Part shown: positions 23,464 to 32,454 of the stretch, one piece after another | How positions within the stretch are numbered: position 1 is the stretch's first letter | Layout: each line of letters opens with the position of its first letter | Assembly (NCBI GenBank): GCA_028872915.1 | Contig: JAGWNY010000028.1 | Span: forward strand, 1-38,571 | Reading direction: 5' to 3' | Length of the DNA: 38,571 bases | Source of the DNA: Verrucomicrobiota bacterium | GTDB lineage: Bacteria; Verrucomicrobiota; Verrucomicrobiia; Limisphaerales; UBA11358 | Translations under genes and position numbers: made by a program | Notes under the pieces: model-generated | Seen by the model: only the letters and a program-made list of their open reading frames with translations | Database searches by the model: none | What the model was told of the DNA's origin: nothing

Positions 23464-24221
23464 CTTTTAATTCCCGGTTCCGGGCCGCGTTGGGAATTGC
23501 CATTTTTCTTGCCGTTCCGTTTTTCGCCGTCGCGCAAACCAACTTCCAGGCGCAGGCGACGCGCGAATTTCAACGAGCTTTGGGCAACTATCGTTCCGAA
23601 ACCAATGATGCCGCAGCCTGGGAGTTCGCCCGGGCCTGCTTCAACCTGGCCGACTTGGCCACTAACAACAGCCAGCACGCATCCATTGCCCGCCAGGGCA
23701 TCGTCGCCTGCCAGCGGCTCATCGCCCGAAATCCCCGAAGCGCCCGCGGCCATTATTATCTGGCCTTGAACCTTGGCCAGCTCGCGCGCACGGAAAGCGT
23801 GGGCGCGCTCGGCCTTGTCCGCAAAATGCGCGCCGAGTTTGAAACCGCCCTGGCCTTGAATCCGCGCGTGGACCATGCCGGGCCGACGCGCGGCCTCGGT
23901 CTCCTCTATCGCGACGCCCCAGGCTGGCCCTTTAGCATCGGCAACCGGCGCAAGGCGCAGCAGTATCTTCAGCAAGCCGGGGCGATGGCGCCCGACTTTC
24001 CCGAAAATCGGCTGGACATGATCGAATCCGACCTCAAATGGCGTCAGAATGACGCTGCACGGCGCGAATTGGCCGCTCTCGACGCCCTGTGGCCGTCGGC
24101 GAAAAAGCTCCTGGCCGCCACGGCCTCTCCCGCTGACTGGGCCAACTGGACCGCGCGCCGCGCCGCGGCCCGCGAAAAATTAGCTGAAATTTTTGATGCG
24201 GGTTCATCGCGCCGCCGGTGA
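23454..24221 (+). CDS. Secreted TPR-like helical repeat protein
   Basis: The protein of about 255 aa starts with a signal peptide (MMATFNSRFRAALGIAIFLAVPFFAVAQ). The body is built of paired amphipathic helices with TPR-like spacing: AAWEFARACFNLADLA, ARQGIVACQRLIARNPRSARGHYYLALNLGQLA, then KMRAEFETALALNPRVDHAGPTRGLGLLYRDAPGW and NRRKAQQYLQQAGAMAPDFPENRLDMIE. It resembles the periplasmic TPR proteins of TRAP-type systems in outline, but no transporter gene is adjacent. Two adjacent ATG codons (23454, 23457) are possible starts. It is divergent from the lipoprotein gene and followed by a methyltransferase gene. Confidence 0.75.
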   Translation: MMATFNSRFRAALGIAIFLAVPFFAVAQTNFQAQATREFQRALGNYRSETNDAAAWEFARACFNLADLATNNSQHASIARQGIVACQRLIARNPRSARGHYYLALNLGQLARTESVGALGLVRKMRAEFETALALNPRVDHAGPTRGLGLLYRDAPGWPFSIGNRRKAQQYLQQAGAMAPDFPENRLDMIESDLKWRQNDAARRELAALDALWPSAKKLLAATASPADWANWTARRAAAREKLAEIFDAGSSRRR

Positions 24222-24269
24222 AAAGCCGCGCGCCCCCAAACGAACCACGGCGGCATAAAATGTTTACGA

Positions 24270-24299
24270 GGCCCATATACTTTAATTATCGTATAGGCC
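24270..24299. promoter_or_regulatory. Palindrome upstream of the PmtA-like gene
   Basis: GGCC-CA-TATAC (24270-24280) and GTATA-GGCC (24291-24299) form an inverted repeat around an AT-rich core (TTTAATTATC). The left arm has two extra bases. It lies 51 bp before the ATG at 24351 and overlaps plausible -10 sequences, so it could be an operator or part of the promoter. Confidence 0.35.
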
Positions 24300-24350
24300 G
24301 GATTGGAGCGTTTGAAATCATCCTCCAAACCCCGGAGAAATTGCCGCGCC

Positions 24351-24935
24351 ATGGCCCAACGAATCCTCGCAACATTGAACGATACACGCCTGTTCCTTCA
24401 GGAATGGCTGGGCAATCCCAGGCGGACCGGCTCGGTAATTCCGAGTTCCCGGCAATTGGCGGCGGCCATGGCCGGCTGGCTGCCCGAAAATCGCGCAAGT
24501 TATGTGCTGGAACTGGGGCCTGGCACCGGAGCGGTCACCGCGGCGCTCATCCGCAATGGCTGGCCGGAGGACAAGCTCGTCGCCATCGAGCACAATTCGC
24601 GTCTGGCGGAACTGCTGCGCCGCCGCTTCCCGCGAGCCACCATCATTGCGGGGGATGCGTGGCAATTGGATGAGTTGCTGTTGCGCGCGCGTAATCCCGT
24701 AAAAAACGTGGGAGCGGTGATCTCGAGTCTGCCGCTGTTGAATTTTTCGGAAGAACAGGCCGAAGCGCTGGCGCAAAAAATCCGGGCCGTGCTCGAACCG
24801 CAGGGGAGCTGGGTCCAATTTACGTACCGGATTCACAAAAAACGGCCGCGCGGCGCCTCGACCTTCCGGTTGCGGGCGTCGAAAATCGTCTGGTTCAACC
24901 TGCCGCCGGCGCGGGTGAGCGTATTTCAAAAGTAA
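24351..24935 (+). CDS. PmtA-like phospholipid N-methyltransferase / SAM-dependent methyltransferase
   Basis: The 194-aa protein has a class I methyltransferase fold. Motif I is VLELGPGTGAVT (52-63), followed by the acidic E80 (VAIEHN) for the ribose, GDAW (101-104) and a SSLPLLNF motif IV. The N-terminal TGSVIPSSRQLAAAMAG is typical of the PmtA group, which methylates phosphatidylethanolamine toward phosphatidylcholine, and is shared with rRNA adenine dimethylases. The ATG at 24351 gives the family N-terminus; an in-frame TTG at 24303 would add 16 basic residues. The neighbour is a GH42-like gene. Substrate assignment is moderate; the methyltransferase fold is firm. Confidence 0.8.
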   Translation: MAQRILATLNDTRLFLQEWLGNPRRTGSVIPSSRQLAAAMAGWLPENRASYVLELGPGTGAVTAALIRNGWPEDKLVAIEHNSRLAELLRRRFPRATIIAGDAWQLDELLLRARNPVKNVGAVISSLPLLNFSEEQAEALAQKIRAVLEPQGSWVQFTYRIHKKRPRGASTFRLRASKIVWFNLPPARVSVFQK

Positions 24936-24974
24936 CCGCAGCCAACCCGCTGGCCCGCCTTGCGTGCTTTTGCG

Positions 24975-25003
24975 TTGCAATCGTCCCCCTTCCGCTTTAC
25001 AGT
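24975..25003 (+). promoter_or_regulatory. Candidate promoter of the GH42-like gene
   Basis: TTGCAA (24975-24980) and TACAGT (24998-25003) are spaced by 17 bp, 22 bp before the ATG. Each hexamer has two mismatches to the sigma70 consensus, so the call is tentative. Confidence 0.3.
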
Positions 25004-25024
25004 CTGGCCGAGCCACGTGGATTT

Positions 25025-27106
25025 ATGTATTTTGGCGTTGATTTTTATCCTGAGTATTGGGTCTTTCCGTATGCCGGCACGGCCGAAAATCCAGAGGCCG
25101 CCTGGGAACAGGAAGCCGCGTTGATGGCCAAGGCGGGCGTCAACGTGGTCCGCGTCGGCGAATTTTCCTGGGGTCTGTGCGAACCGTCGGAGGGTAAATA
25201 CGATTTTCTCTGGCTGCGGCGCGTGATGGACATCATGGAGCAGCATAACATCAAAGTGGTGCTGGGCACTCCCACCGCCGCGCCGCCCGTCTGGCTTGCC
25301 AAAAAACATCCGGAAATTTTGCCTCTCGATGAGTTCGGCCGGACCAAGCATGAAGGAACGCGCCGCGCCGTTTGCCTCTCCAGCGACATCTATTGGGACT
25401 ATTCCAAACGCATTGTCTCGGCCATGGCGGAGGCCCTCGCCGATCACCCCCAATTGATTGCGTGGCAGATTGACAACAGTATGGGCGGCAACGACACCGA
25501 ATTTTCATTCAACGAAGCCGCCCGCGAGGAATGGCATTTCTGGCTCCAGGCCAAATACGAAACGATTGAGCGCCTGAACGAACAGTTGGGCCTGCGCTTC
25601 TGGGGTCAAACCGTCACCGACTGGGACCAGATCCCCATGCCCATGTATTCGCCCGCGCCGCACAACCCGGCGTTGCTCCTGGATTGGCGGCGTTTTTGCA
25701 GCGATACGATGGTCCAGTTCGTCAAAATGCAGGCCGACTTGCTCCGCCAGTCCTGCCCCAGCGTCCCCGTTACCGTCACCATGCGCGCCTTTTTGCGGCA
25801 GTTCGATCATTACGACATGGCCGAGGTTGTGGACTTCGTTTCGATTGAAAGCAATGTCGTTGTCAAGGCAAAGGTCGCGGAACTCGCCTGCGAAGTGGAC
25901 CTCCTGCGCTCCCTGAAAAAGTCCGGCATCAAAACGCCGGACGGCGAACCGGGGTTTTGGGCAATGGAACAAAAAGTCGGCCAGGCGAACTGGCAGGAAG
26001 TCAATTCCCTCGTCCGCCCGGGCGTCATCCGTCTTTTCACTCATCAACTCCTCTCCCGCGGCGCCAGCGGCATCCTCTTTTTTCGTTGGCGCCAGACCCG
26101 CATCGGAGGAGAAAAATTTTACGGCGGCGTTTTGCCCCACCACCTCGGCGGCAACAACCGCGTCTATCAGGAAATCAGCCAGTTGGGCGAGGAAGTCAAG
26201 CTCCTGGGACCGGCCTTGCAAGGCACCCGCGTCCTTTCCCAGGCCTGCATCCTTTACACCCACGATACCGATTGGGCGCTGCAACTGCCCAATCCCCCCA
26301 CCAAACATTTCAGCCTGCGCGAGCACATTCAGCTCTTCTACAACGCCCTTCACGACCGCAACATCCAGACCGATTTCGCGCGGCCCGTGGATGACTTGTC
26401 ACCTTACAAAATCGTCTTTGCCCCTTCGCTCCACGTCCTCTCGCCGGCGGAAGCGGACCGCCTCAAGCTCTATGTGCAGAACGGCGGCACTCTCGTCGGC
26501 ACGTTCAATACCGCCCTCGTCAATGAACATCATATCGTCCCTGACAGCGGGTTTCCGGGGGATTTGACGGACCTGTTCGGTTTGGAAGTCCTCGAGTTCG
26601 ATCCCATCCCCCCCGGCGACGAAAATCATTTGACATTCAAGGGCGCCTTTCCCACGAGTCATTTGCATCCGGCCAAGCTCTGGTGCGATATCATTGAACC
26701 CAAGGGGTGCCAGATTCTCGCCGTTTATTCCAAGGATTTTTACGCGGGCAAACCAGCCGTCACCATGAACACGTTCGGCCTGGGCAAGGCCATTTACATC
26801 GGCACCCAAAGTCACCAGCATTTTTACCATGATTTGATCGGCTGGTTGCGACAGATATGCAGCGTTCATCCTCTGCTCAAAGTCCCCGAAAACGTGGAAG
26901 TCAGCATGAGGGAGAAGGACGGCATGCGGATATTTTTCCTGTTGAACCACCAGGCATCCCCAGTCCGCGTGAGCTTCTATAAGCCCATGCACGATTTCCT
27001 GACCGATACCGCCATTACCGGCAATTACGATCTGCCGCCCCACGGCGTCCTGGTGCTCGACGAACACACCGAGACCAAGACCGCCGCCCCCGCCCAAACG
27101 GCATAG
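25025..27106 (+). CDS. GH42-like beta-galactosidase family protein with altered acid/base residue
   Basis: The 693-aa protein has the GH42 layout. A TIM barrel begins with FGVDFYPEYW (3-12), RVGEFSWGLCEPSEGKYDF and GTPTAAPPVWL. A trimerisation-like domain (about 400-600) and a small C-terminal beta domain follow. Classical GH42 enzymes have WQIDNE, where the Glu is the acid/base. Here residues 148-155 read WQIDNSMGG, so that position is S152. The nucleophile Glu region is kept as FWAMEQKVGQANW (E315), followed by RPGVIRLFTHQ and FFRWRQTR. No signal peptide was found, so it is probably cytoplasmic. It either uses another residue or water for protonation, acts on an activated substrate, or is non-hydrolytic. 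The length and fold otherwise match. Confidence 0.85.
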   Translation: MYFGVDFYPEYWVFPYAGTAENPEAAWEQEAALMAKAGVNVVRVGEFSWGLCEPSEGKYDFLWLRRVMDIMEQHNIKVVLGTPTAAPPVWLAKKHPEILPLDEFGRTKHEGTRRAVCLSSDIYWDYSKRIVSAMAEALADHPQLIAWQIDNSMGGNDTEFSFNEAAREEWHFWLQAKYETIERLNEQLGLRFWGQTVTDWDQIPMPMYSPAPHNPALLLDWRRFCSDTMVQFVKMQADLLRQSCPSVPVTVTMRAFLRQFDHYDMAEVVDFVSIESNVVVKAKVAELACEVDLLRSLKKSGIKTPDGEPGFWAMEQKVGQANWQEVNSLVRPGVIRLFTHQLLSRGASGILFFRWRQTRIGGEKFYGGVLPHHLGGNNRVYQEISQLGEEVKLLGPALQGTRVLSQACILYTHDTDWALQLPNPPTKHFSLREHIQLFYNALHDRNIQTDFARPVDDLSPYKIVFAPSLHVLSPAEADRLKLYVQNGGTLVGTFNTALVNEHHIVPDSGFPGDLTDLFGLEVLEFDPIPPGDENHLTFKGAFPTSHLHPAKLWCDIIEPKGCQILAVYSKDFYAGKPAVTMNTFGLGKAIYIGTQSHQHFYHDLIGWLRQICSVHPLLKVPENVEVSMREKDGMRIFFLLNHQASPVRVSFYKPMHDFLTDTAITGNYDLPPHGVLVLDEHTETKTAAPAQTA

Positions 27107-27179
27107 CCCGGCCGCCGGACGTCATCCCGGCATTTTGGGATGGAGCAACGCCGCAATTGCTGTTACAACCCGTCGCATC

Positions 27180-27716
27180 GTGGCCAGACACATCGTCTAT
27201 TTCGATCTTGAAACGCAAAAATCCGCCGATGAGGTCGGCGGCTGGCATCACATCTCCAGGATGGGTATGAGCATCGGCGTGACCTTCAGCACCGCCCACG
27301 GCCAATACAAAATCTACGGCGAAAAAAACGTGGACGATCTGCTCGCCGATCTCCGGCGCGCCGACCTCGTGGTCGGCTTCAACAACCTCCGCTTTGACTA
27401 CGAAGTCCTGCACGGCTACACGTCGTTTGACCTCACGCAATTGCCGACCCTCGATTTGATGGTGGACCTTCAAAGCCGGCTCAACCACCGCCTTTCCCTC
27501 GACTCCATTGCCACCGCGACCTTTGGTGTCGAAAAAACCGCCGAGGGCCTGCAAGCCATCCGCTGGTTCAAGGATGGCCGCCTTCTGGACATTGCCGAGT
27601 ATTGCTGTTACGACGTGAAATTGACCAGGCTCGTCCACGAGCACGGCTGCCATTACCGCCAAATCCATTACAGCAACCGTTTCGGAAAGAAAATGACCGT
27701 GCCCGTCAACTGGTAG
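27180..27716 (+). CDS. DEDDy-type 3'-5' exonuclease (ribonuclease H-like fold)
   Basis: The 178-aa protein carries the DEDD catalytic set: YFDLETQ (D9, E11), GFNNLRFDYEVL (D73) and YCCYD (Y141-D145), which makes it a DEDDy exonuclease of the predicted polymerase-B-exonuclease/YprB type. It should degrade DNA or RNA 3'-5' in the cytoplasm. A GTG at 27180 gives MARHIVYFDLET; the upstream in-frame TTG at 27135 would add a poorly conserved extension. It is nine bases before pyrF, so the two are likely co-transcribed, and 73 bp after the GH42-like gene. The precise substrate is unknown. Confidence 0.75.
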   Translation: MARHIVYFDLETQKSADEVGGWHHISRMGMSIGVTFSTAHGQYKIYGEKNVDDLLADLRRADLVVGFNNLRFDYEVLHGYTSFDLTQLPTLDLMVDLQSRLNHRLSLDSIATATFGVEKTAEGLQAIRWFKDGRLLDIAEYCCYDVKLTRLVHEHGCHYRQIHYSNRFGKKMTVPVNW

Positions 27717-27725
27717 AAACTCCCC

Positions 27726-28502
27726 ATGCCCTATTCCGCTACTTCCCGCCCGGACGGCGCCCCGCCGCTCCTCTCCACCAAAAATATCCCGCCGCGGGAG
27801 CGCCTCATCTTTGCCATGGACGTTTCCAGCGCGGACGAAGCGAAGAAGCTCGTGGCCGATTTTGGCGATTCCATTCATTTCTACAAACTCGGCCTTCAAA
27901 TCTTCATGGGCGGCGGATATTACGACCTCATTCAATGGCTCCGGGACCGCGGCAAAAGCGTCTTCGTGGACCTGAAATTTTTTGACGTGCCCGAAACCGT
28001 GAAACTGGCGGTGGCGCAGTTGAACGGCCGGGGCGTGACGTTTGCCACCGTCCATGGAAACCAGGAGATGTTGAAGGCGGCGGCGGCGGCGGCCCACGGC
28101 CTGAAAATCCTCGCCGTCACCGTGCTCACCAGCCTGGATGCTTCCGATCTTCGCGACCTGGGTTTTGAATGCAGCGTCAAGGACCTCGTCCTCTCCCGTG
28201 CTCGCCGCGCGCTCGAAGCAGGCTGCGCGGGTGTCATTTCATCGGGCCTGGAAGCCGAGCAATTGCGCCGGAACCACGGAGACAAGCTCCTGATTGTCTC
28301 CCCTGGAGTCCGCCCGGTGGAGAATCGGCGGGTTGACGATCAAAAACGCATTGTCACCGTCGAAGAAGCTTTCTTGAAAGGCGCCGATTACATCGTGGTC
28401 GGACGGCCCATTCGCAACGCGCCCGATCCCCGTCAAAAGGCCGAAGATATACAACAATCCATCGCGCAAATTTTTGAACCTGGTGCCCACGACAGGACTT
28501 GA
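27726..28502 (+). CDS. pyrF: Orotidine-5'-phosphate decarboxylase
   Basis: The 258-aa protein decarboxylates OMP to UMP, the last step of pyrimidine synthesis. Catalytic residues are AMDV (D31), YKLG (K54) and the FVDLKFFDVPETV motif with D82, K84 and D87. VSPGVRP and YIVVGRPIRNAPDP form the phosphate-binding end. The final residues PGAHDRT are unlike other PyrF tails and are encoded by the complement of the tRNA-Leu 3' end: the gene's last 22 bases overlap that tRNA on the opposite strand. The overlap suggests the original stop was lost or that the tRNA gene lies at a rearrangement point. The catalytic core is intact. Confidence 0.96.
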   Translation: MPYSATSRPDGAPPLLSTKNIPPRERLIFAMDVSSADEAKKLVADFGDSIHFYKLGLQIFMGGGYYDLIQWLRDRGKSVFVDLKFFDVPETVKLAVAQLNGRGVTFATVHGNQEMLKAAAAAAHGLKILAVTVLTSLDASDLRDLGFECSVKDLVLSRARRALEAGCAGVISSGLEAEQLRRNHGDKLLIVSPGVRPVENRRVDDQKRIVTVEEAFLKGADYIVVGRPIRNAPDPRQKAEDIQQSIAQIFEPGAHDRT

Positions 28503-28565
28503 ACCTGTACGATGTTACTCACTAGAACCTGAATCTAGCGCGTCTGCCAATTCCGCCACGTGGGC
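28481..28565 (-). tRNA. tRNA-Leu (anticodon CAG)
   Basis: On the minus strand, acceptor GCCCACG (28565-28559) pairs with CGTGGGC (28491-28485), followed by discriminator A and an encoded CCA (28483-28481). The anticodon stem CTAGA/TCTAG encloses TTCAGGT with anticodon CAG. A long variable arm (TGAGTAACATCGT) and T arm ACAGG-TTCAAGT-CCTGT are as expected for a class II Leu tRNA. It reads CUG codons. Its 3' end overlaps the 3' end of pyrF by 22 bp in opposite orientation. Confidence 0.97.
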
Positions 28566-28679
28566 TGCATTGATTTTTTTGGACTTTTTTAACCACCGTG
28601 TCAATTTCTTTTGGCGTGCGCCATTTTGTCGCCATCCCCCCATTGGACATTCCCTGGAAATCAGTTAAAATTATTTCCA

Positions 28680-31600
28680 ATGCACCATTCCGTCCGTTAC
28701 GCCCTCATGGCAGGCGCCTTTTTGTTTTCCTGGCCTGCCGTTTCAATCGCGGACGCGAATTCGCCATGGTCCGTTCGCACCTGGCAATCGGACGACGGGT
28801 TGCCCAATAACAACGTTACCAGTCTCGCCCAAACCGGCGACGGTTTTTTGTGGGTCGCAAACTCAAGCCGTCTCGCGCGATTTGACGGACATTCTTTTGA
28901 AGACGTTTTGATGGCCGACGTCGCCCCTGAGCTTCGCCAAAAGACAACCGTGGTCTTGCACAGCCGAAAAGGAGGGTTATGGATGGGGATGATGCGCGGC
29001 GTCGTCGCATACTTTGGCGGCGGCGAACCGCAAATTTTTACCAATGGCCTGCCCGATGAGCCGGTGGAATCGCTCACCGAAGACGCCCACGGTTCACTCT
29101 GGATCACTTACCGCGACAAAGTTTGCCGGCTTGAGAATGGCACGACCGCCGTATTCGGAACCGCGAACGGATTGCCGCCGTCGTACACCTGTTGCCTTGC
29201 GCTCGATATTCACGGCGTCCTCTGGTTTGCCAAGGGGCCGCAGGCGGGAATTTTCCGCAACGGTCGCTTTAGGACGTTGGTCGAAACCAGCCTTCCAATT
29301 AATGGCATTGCGGCCGCGTCACAGGGCGGGATTTGGATCAATGATGGCAATCATTTGATGCACGCCGCTGAAAACCGCCCTCTCGCCGATTGTGGCGCGT
29401 TCCTTTCACAAGCCGTCGCGCCCCATTTATCGCCCTTATTCGAAGACAGCTATCATGCCGTTTGGATTGGAACCGCCGATCATGGTCTCTTTCGTTACAA
29501 TGGTTCAAGGTTCGAACCCATTGCCGTTTCGCATCGCGAAATATCGGCTCTGTTGAAAGACGATGAAGGCAATCTTTGGGTCGGCACGGCCGGAGGCGGC
29601 CTCGACCGCGTGAACCGACAGGCGATAGAACTGGTTGGTAAACAGGATGGCCTTCCCTTTGAAGTCATCCAGTCCCTGTGCCAGGCCACGGATGGCGCTC
29701 TCTGGGCGGTCACCCAGGACGGATTTGTCATCCGCCGCGGCAATGGCGCGTGGAGCGTCGCCATTACCAACCGATCGAGCGGCGGCATGGCGTCATGCGT
29801 GGCCGCCGGCTCGCGCGATACGGTTTGGATTGGTACGCGCGGCGCGAAACTCGACCGCTGGCATGACGGCAAATTAAAGATGTATGGGAGAAACGATGGC
29901 CTCATCGGACGCGTCATCCACGCCTTGCTCGTCGCCAAATCAGGAGACGTTTGGATTGGCGAGGAGGCTCCGGAAGCCGTGCAGCGGCTGCGCGATGGAA
30001 AATTTTACACCTTTAAACTGCCGCGGCGCGTCGGCGTCATCCGCGCGGCCGTCGAAGACAATCATTCAAATATTTGGATGGGCGCCTCACGAGGCCGGCT
30101 GCTTCGTTTCCGGGGCGATGAGGTTACGGATGAAACCGGCCATACCACCGGCACGCCATTGTCCATCCGTTGCCTCACCATCACGCCCGGCGGAACCATT
30201 TGGATCGGCTACGCGGGCTGGGGAGTGGGGCGGCTCAAAGACGGGCGTTTCAACCGGATTTCCGTGGAACACGGTCTCTACGATTACAACATTTCGCAAA
30301 TTCTCGCCGATGACCGGGGCTGGATGTGGTTCGGCGCCGACCATGGAATTTTCAAGGTGCGGCAACAGGAATTGGAAAACGTCATGGACGGCCGCGCCAG
30401 CCAGGTCCAATGCGTCCATTATGGCAGGGACGAAAATTTGCCAAGCCTCCAGGCAAATTTTGGAGATTCATCAGGCTCCATCAGAAGCAGCGACGGACGC
30501 ATCTGGATGCCGATGCGTTCGGGACTGGCGGTGGCTGATCCGGCAAAAACGCCTGCCAACAAACCTCTCCAGAACGTCCGCCTGGAAAAAGCCGTGGTGG
30601 ACGACGCCGTCGTTGGATTATACGGCGGCGTCCTGCCCGTTCACGGCGCACTCGATTTGGCTCGGCCGGACAATAAACTGAAATTATCACCAGGATATCA
30701 CCAACTCGAATTTGATTTTACCGCCCCAAATTTCACCGATCCGGAAAATATCCACTTCCGTTTCCGCCTGGCGGGCTTTGACGATCACTGGACCGAGGCA
30801 GGCCCCCAGCGGAGCGCCGTTTATCCCAGGCTTCCATCCGGCAATTACCAATTTCAGGTCGGCGCGTGCAACGGCGACGGCCTCTGGAGCAATGCGGACG
30901 CCGCCTTCGCCTTCACCATTGCCCCGTTTTTCTGGCAAACGTGGTGGTTCCGATTTGCCACCGTCATTTTATTTACCGCGGCGGTTGTAGCCATCGTGCG
31001 GTATCTTTCGTTCCGGCGCTTGCGCTTCAAATTGCAGAAGCTTGAGCAGCAGGCGGCGCTGTATAAAGAGCGGGCGCGGATTGCGCGCGACATTCACGAT
31101 GATCTGGGCGGACGCCTCACCGAAGTCGAATTGCTGGTCGAACTGGCCAAGCGCACGCCACCGGAAAAATTGGACGATGAAATGCACCAGCTCTCCGCCA
31201 CGGTGCGCCAGGCCGGCCAATCGCTTGATGAAATCGTCTGGGCCACCAATCCGCGCCACGACACGTTATCCCACCTGATGAACTATTTAAGCCATTATGC
31301 CGCCCGGTTTCTCAAAGCAGCCGGCATTCGCAGCCGCCTGGATCTTCCCGATGAATTTCCGCCCCAAACCATGCCCCCCGAAGTTCGCCACAATTTATTC
31401 CTCACCGTGAAGGAAGCATTGAACAATGCCGCCCGCCATTCCCATGCCACCGAAATCTGGCTGCGCGCCGCCTTCACGGAATCCTCTTTAACCCTCATCG
31501 TGGAGGACAACGGCACGGGTTTCGCCGGCGGTTCGAACGCGCCCGGCGCCGATGGTTTGCGTAACATGCGCCAGCGCATGGAGGAGACCGGCGGACTTTT

Positions 31601-31694
31601 TCAACTGGAAAGCAAGCCCGGCGCCGGCACACGAATCACGTTGACCCTGCCCTTTCCTTTGAAGTTCTCCCAGCCTTCCAACGTCTTGAACTGA
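28680..31694 (+). CDS. Sensor histidine kinase with beta-propeller, Y_Y_Y, HisKA_3 and HATPase domains
   Basis: The protein of about 1004 aa has a signal peptide (MHHSVRYALMAGAFLFSWPAVSIA), then many Reg_prop propeller repeats with the 'G.LW.GT..GGL.R' pattern. A Y_Y_Y domain follows (about 674-755; YHQLEFDFTAPNF, FRFRLAGFDDHWTEAG). One transmembrane helix (about 759-778) leads to a HisKA_3 dimerisation/phosphoacceptor helix with H806 in ARDIHDDLGGRLTEVE and a HATPase domain (VEDNGTGF, DGLRNMRQRM, GAGTRITLTLPF). It senses a ligand outside the cytoplasm, often a carbohydrate in this family, and phosphorylates the regulator encoded directly after it. An upstream TTG at 28611 is unlikely. The stop is immediately followed by the regulator ATG. 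Confidence 0.93.
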   Translation: MHHSVRYALMAGAFLFSWPAVSIADANSPWSVRTWQSDDGLPNNNVTSLAQTGDGFLWVANSSRLARFDGHSFEDVLMADVAPELRQKTTVVLHSRKGGLWMGMMRGVVAYFGGGEPQIFTNGLPDEPVESLTEDAHGSLWITYRDKVCRLENGTTAVFGTANGLPPSYTCCLALDIHGVLWFAKGPQAGIFRNGRFRTLVETSLPINGIAAASQGGIWINDGNHLMHAAENRPLADCGAFLSQAVAPHLSPLFEDSYHAVWIGTADHGLFRYNGSRFEPIAVSHREISALLKDDEGNLWVGTAGGGLDRVNRQAIELVGKQDGLPFEVIQSLCQATDGALWAVTQDGFVIRRGNGAWSVAITNRSSGGMASCVAAGSRDTVWIGTRGAKLDRWHDGKLKMYGRNDGLIGRVIHALLVAKSGDVWIGEEAPEAVQRLRDGKFYTFKLPRRVGVIRAAVEDNHSNIWMGASRGRLLRFRGDEVTDETGHTTGTPLSIRCLTITPGGTIWIGYAGWGVGRLKDGRFNRISVEHGLYDYNISQILADDRGWMWFGADHGIFKVRQQELENVMDGRASQVQCVHYGRDENLPSLQANFGDSSGSIRSSDGRIWMPMRSGLAVADPAKTPANKPLQNVRLEKAVVDDAVVGLYGGVLPVHGALDLARPDNKLKLSPGYHQLEFDFTAPNFTDPENIHFRFRLAGFDDHWTEAGPQRSAVYPRLPSGNYQFQVGACNGDGLWSNADAAFAFTIAPFFWQTWWFRFATVILFTAAVVAIVRYLSFRRLRFKLQKLEQQAALYKERARIARDIHDDLGGRLTEVELLVELAKRTPPEKLDDEMHQLSATVRQAGQSLDEIVWATNPRHDTLSHLMNYLSHYAARFLKAAGIRSRLDLPDEFPPQTMPPEVRHNLFLTVKEALNNAARHSHATEIWLRAAFTESSLTLIVEDNGTGFAGGSNAPGADGLRNMRQRMEETGGLFQLESKPGAGTRITLTLPFPLKFSQPSNVLN

Positions 31695-32318
31695 ATGCCC
31701 ATTGCCATTTCCATCGTCGAAGACGACAGTGGTACGCGTGAAAAGCTGGTGCGGCTGCTCAATCAGACGTCATCGCTCCATTGCGTCAGCGCCTGCGCCA
31801 CGGGCGAGGAAGCCCTCCAAAAAATTCCGCGTGAGAGACCCGACGTCGCCCTGGTGGACATCCACTTGCCCGGCATGGACGGCATCAAATGCGTCGCCGG
31901 ACTCAAGGCGCAATTGCCCGAATTGTCCGTCCTCATCTTGACGCGCCACAGCGACACCGATTTGGTGTTCGACGCCCTGCGCGCGGGTGCCAGCGGCTAT
32001 CTGCTCAAGGACATGATTTCCGCGGAACTGGTTTCCGCCATTGAACAACTCCACGCCGGTGGCGCGCCCATGTCACCTGAAATCGCCCGCAAGGTCGTCA
32101 GCTATTTCAACCAGGCCAAAACCCCCGGCGACGTCGAAAAATTAAGCAAGCGCGAGCAGGAAGTCCTTGCTTTGCTCGCAAAAGGCTATCTTAACAAGGA
32201 AATTGCCGACATTCTGGACATCAGCATCGCCACCGTGCGCATGAATTTGCGCCACATTTACCATAAGCTTCACGTCCGCTGCCGCACCGAGGCAACCGCA
32301 AAATACCTGGGCCACTGA
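31695..32318 (+). CDS. NarL/FixJ-type response regulator
   Basis: The 207-aa protein has a receiver domain with acidic pocket ED (9-10), phosphoacceptor D55 (VDIHLPG), T83 and K105 (LLKD), and a LuxR-type helix-turn-helix (about 149-205; LSKREQEVLALLAKGYLNKEIAD, ATVRMNLRHIYHKL). Phosphorylation by the adjacent kinase should make it bind DNA. Its start abuts the kinase stop, so they form one operon. The two secreted beta-helix genes directly downstream are natural candidate targets, but this is inferred from position. Confidence 0.95.
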   Translation: MPIAISIVEDDSGTREKLVRLLNQTSSLHCVSACATGEEALQKIPRERPDVALVDIHLPGMDGIKCVAGLKAQLPELSVLILTRHSDTDLVFDALRAGASGYLLKDMISAELVSAIEQLHAGGAPMSPEIARKVVSYFNQAKTPGDVEKLSKREQEVLALLAKGYLNKEIADILDISIATVRMNLRHIYHKLHVRCRTEATAKYLGH

Positions 32319-32327
32319 CTCCGCCGC

Positions 32328-32345
32328 TACGTCCTTTTGGACGTA
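32328..32345 (+). terminator. Possible terminator after the response regulator gene
   Basis: TACGTCC (32328-32334), loop TTTT, GGACGTA (32339-32345) is a perfect 7-bp hairpin 10 bp after the stop. Only TTTCC follows, so termination may be weak. Confidence 0.4.
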
Positions 32346-32454
32346 TTTCCAATGCTGGCAGCCTGTGTCATGTTTGGCGAAATCCACCGGATTCAACAAT
32401 GGCCAGTCATCTGCCGCCATCTTGCATCCGGCCCAGTCAACACCAACGACCTTA

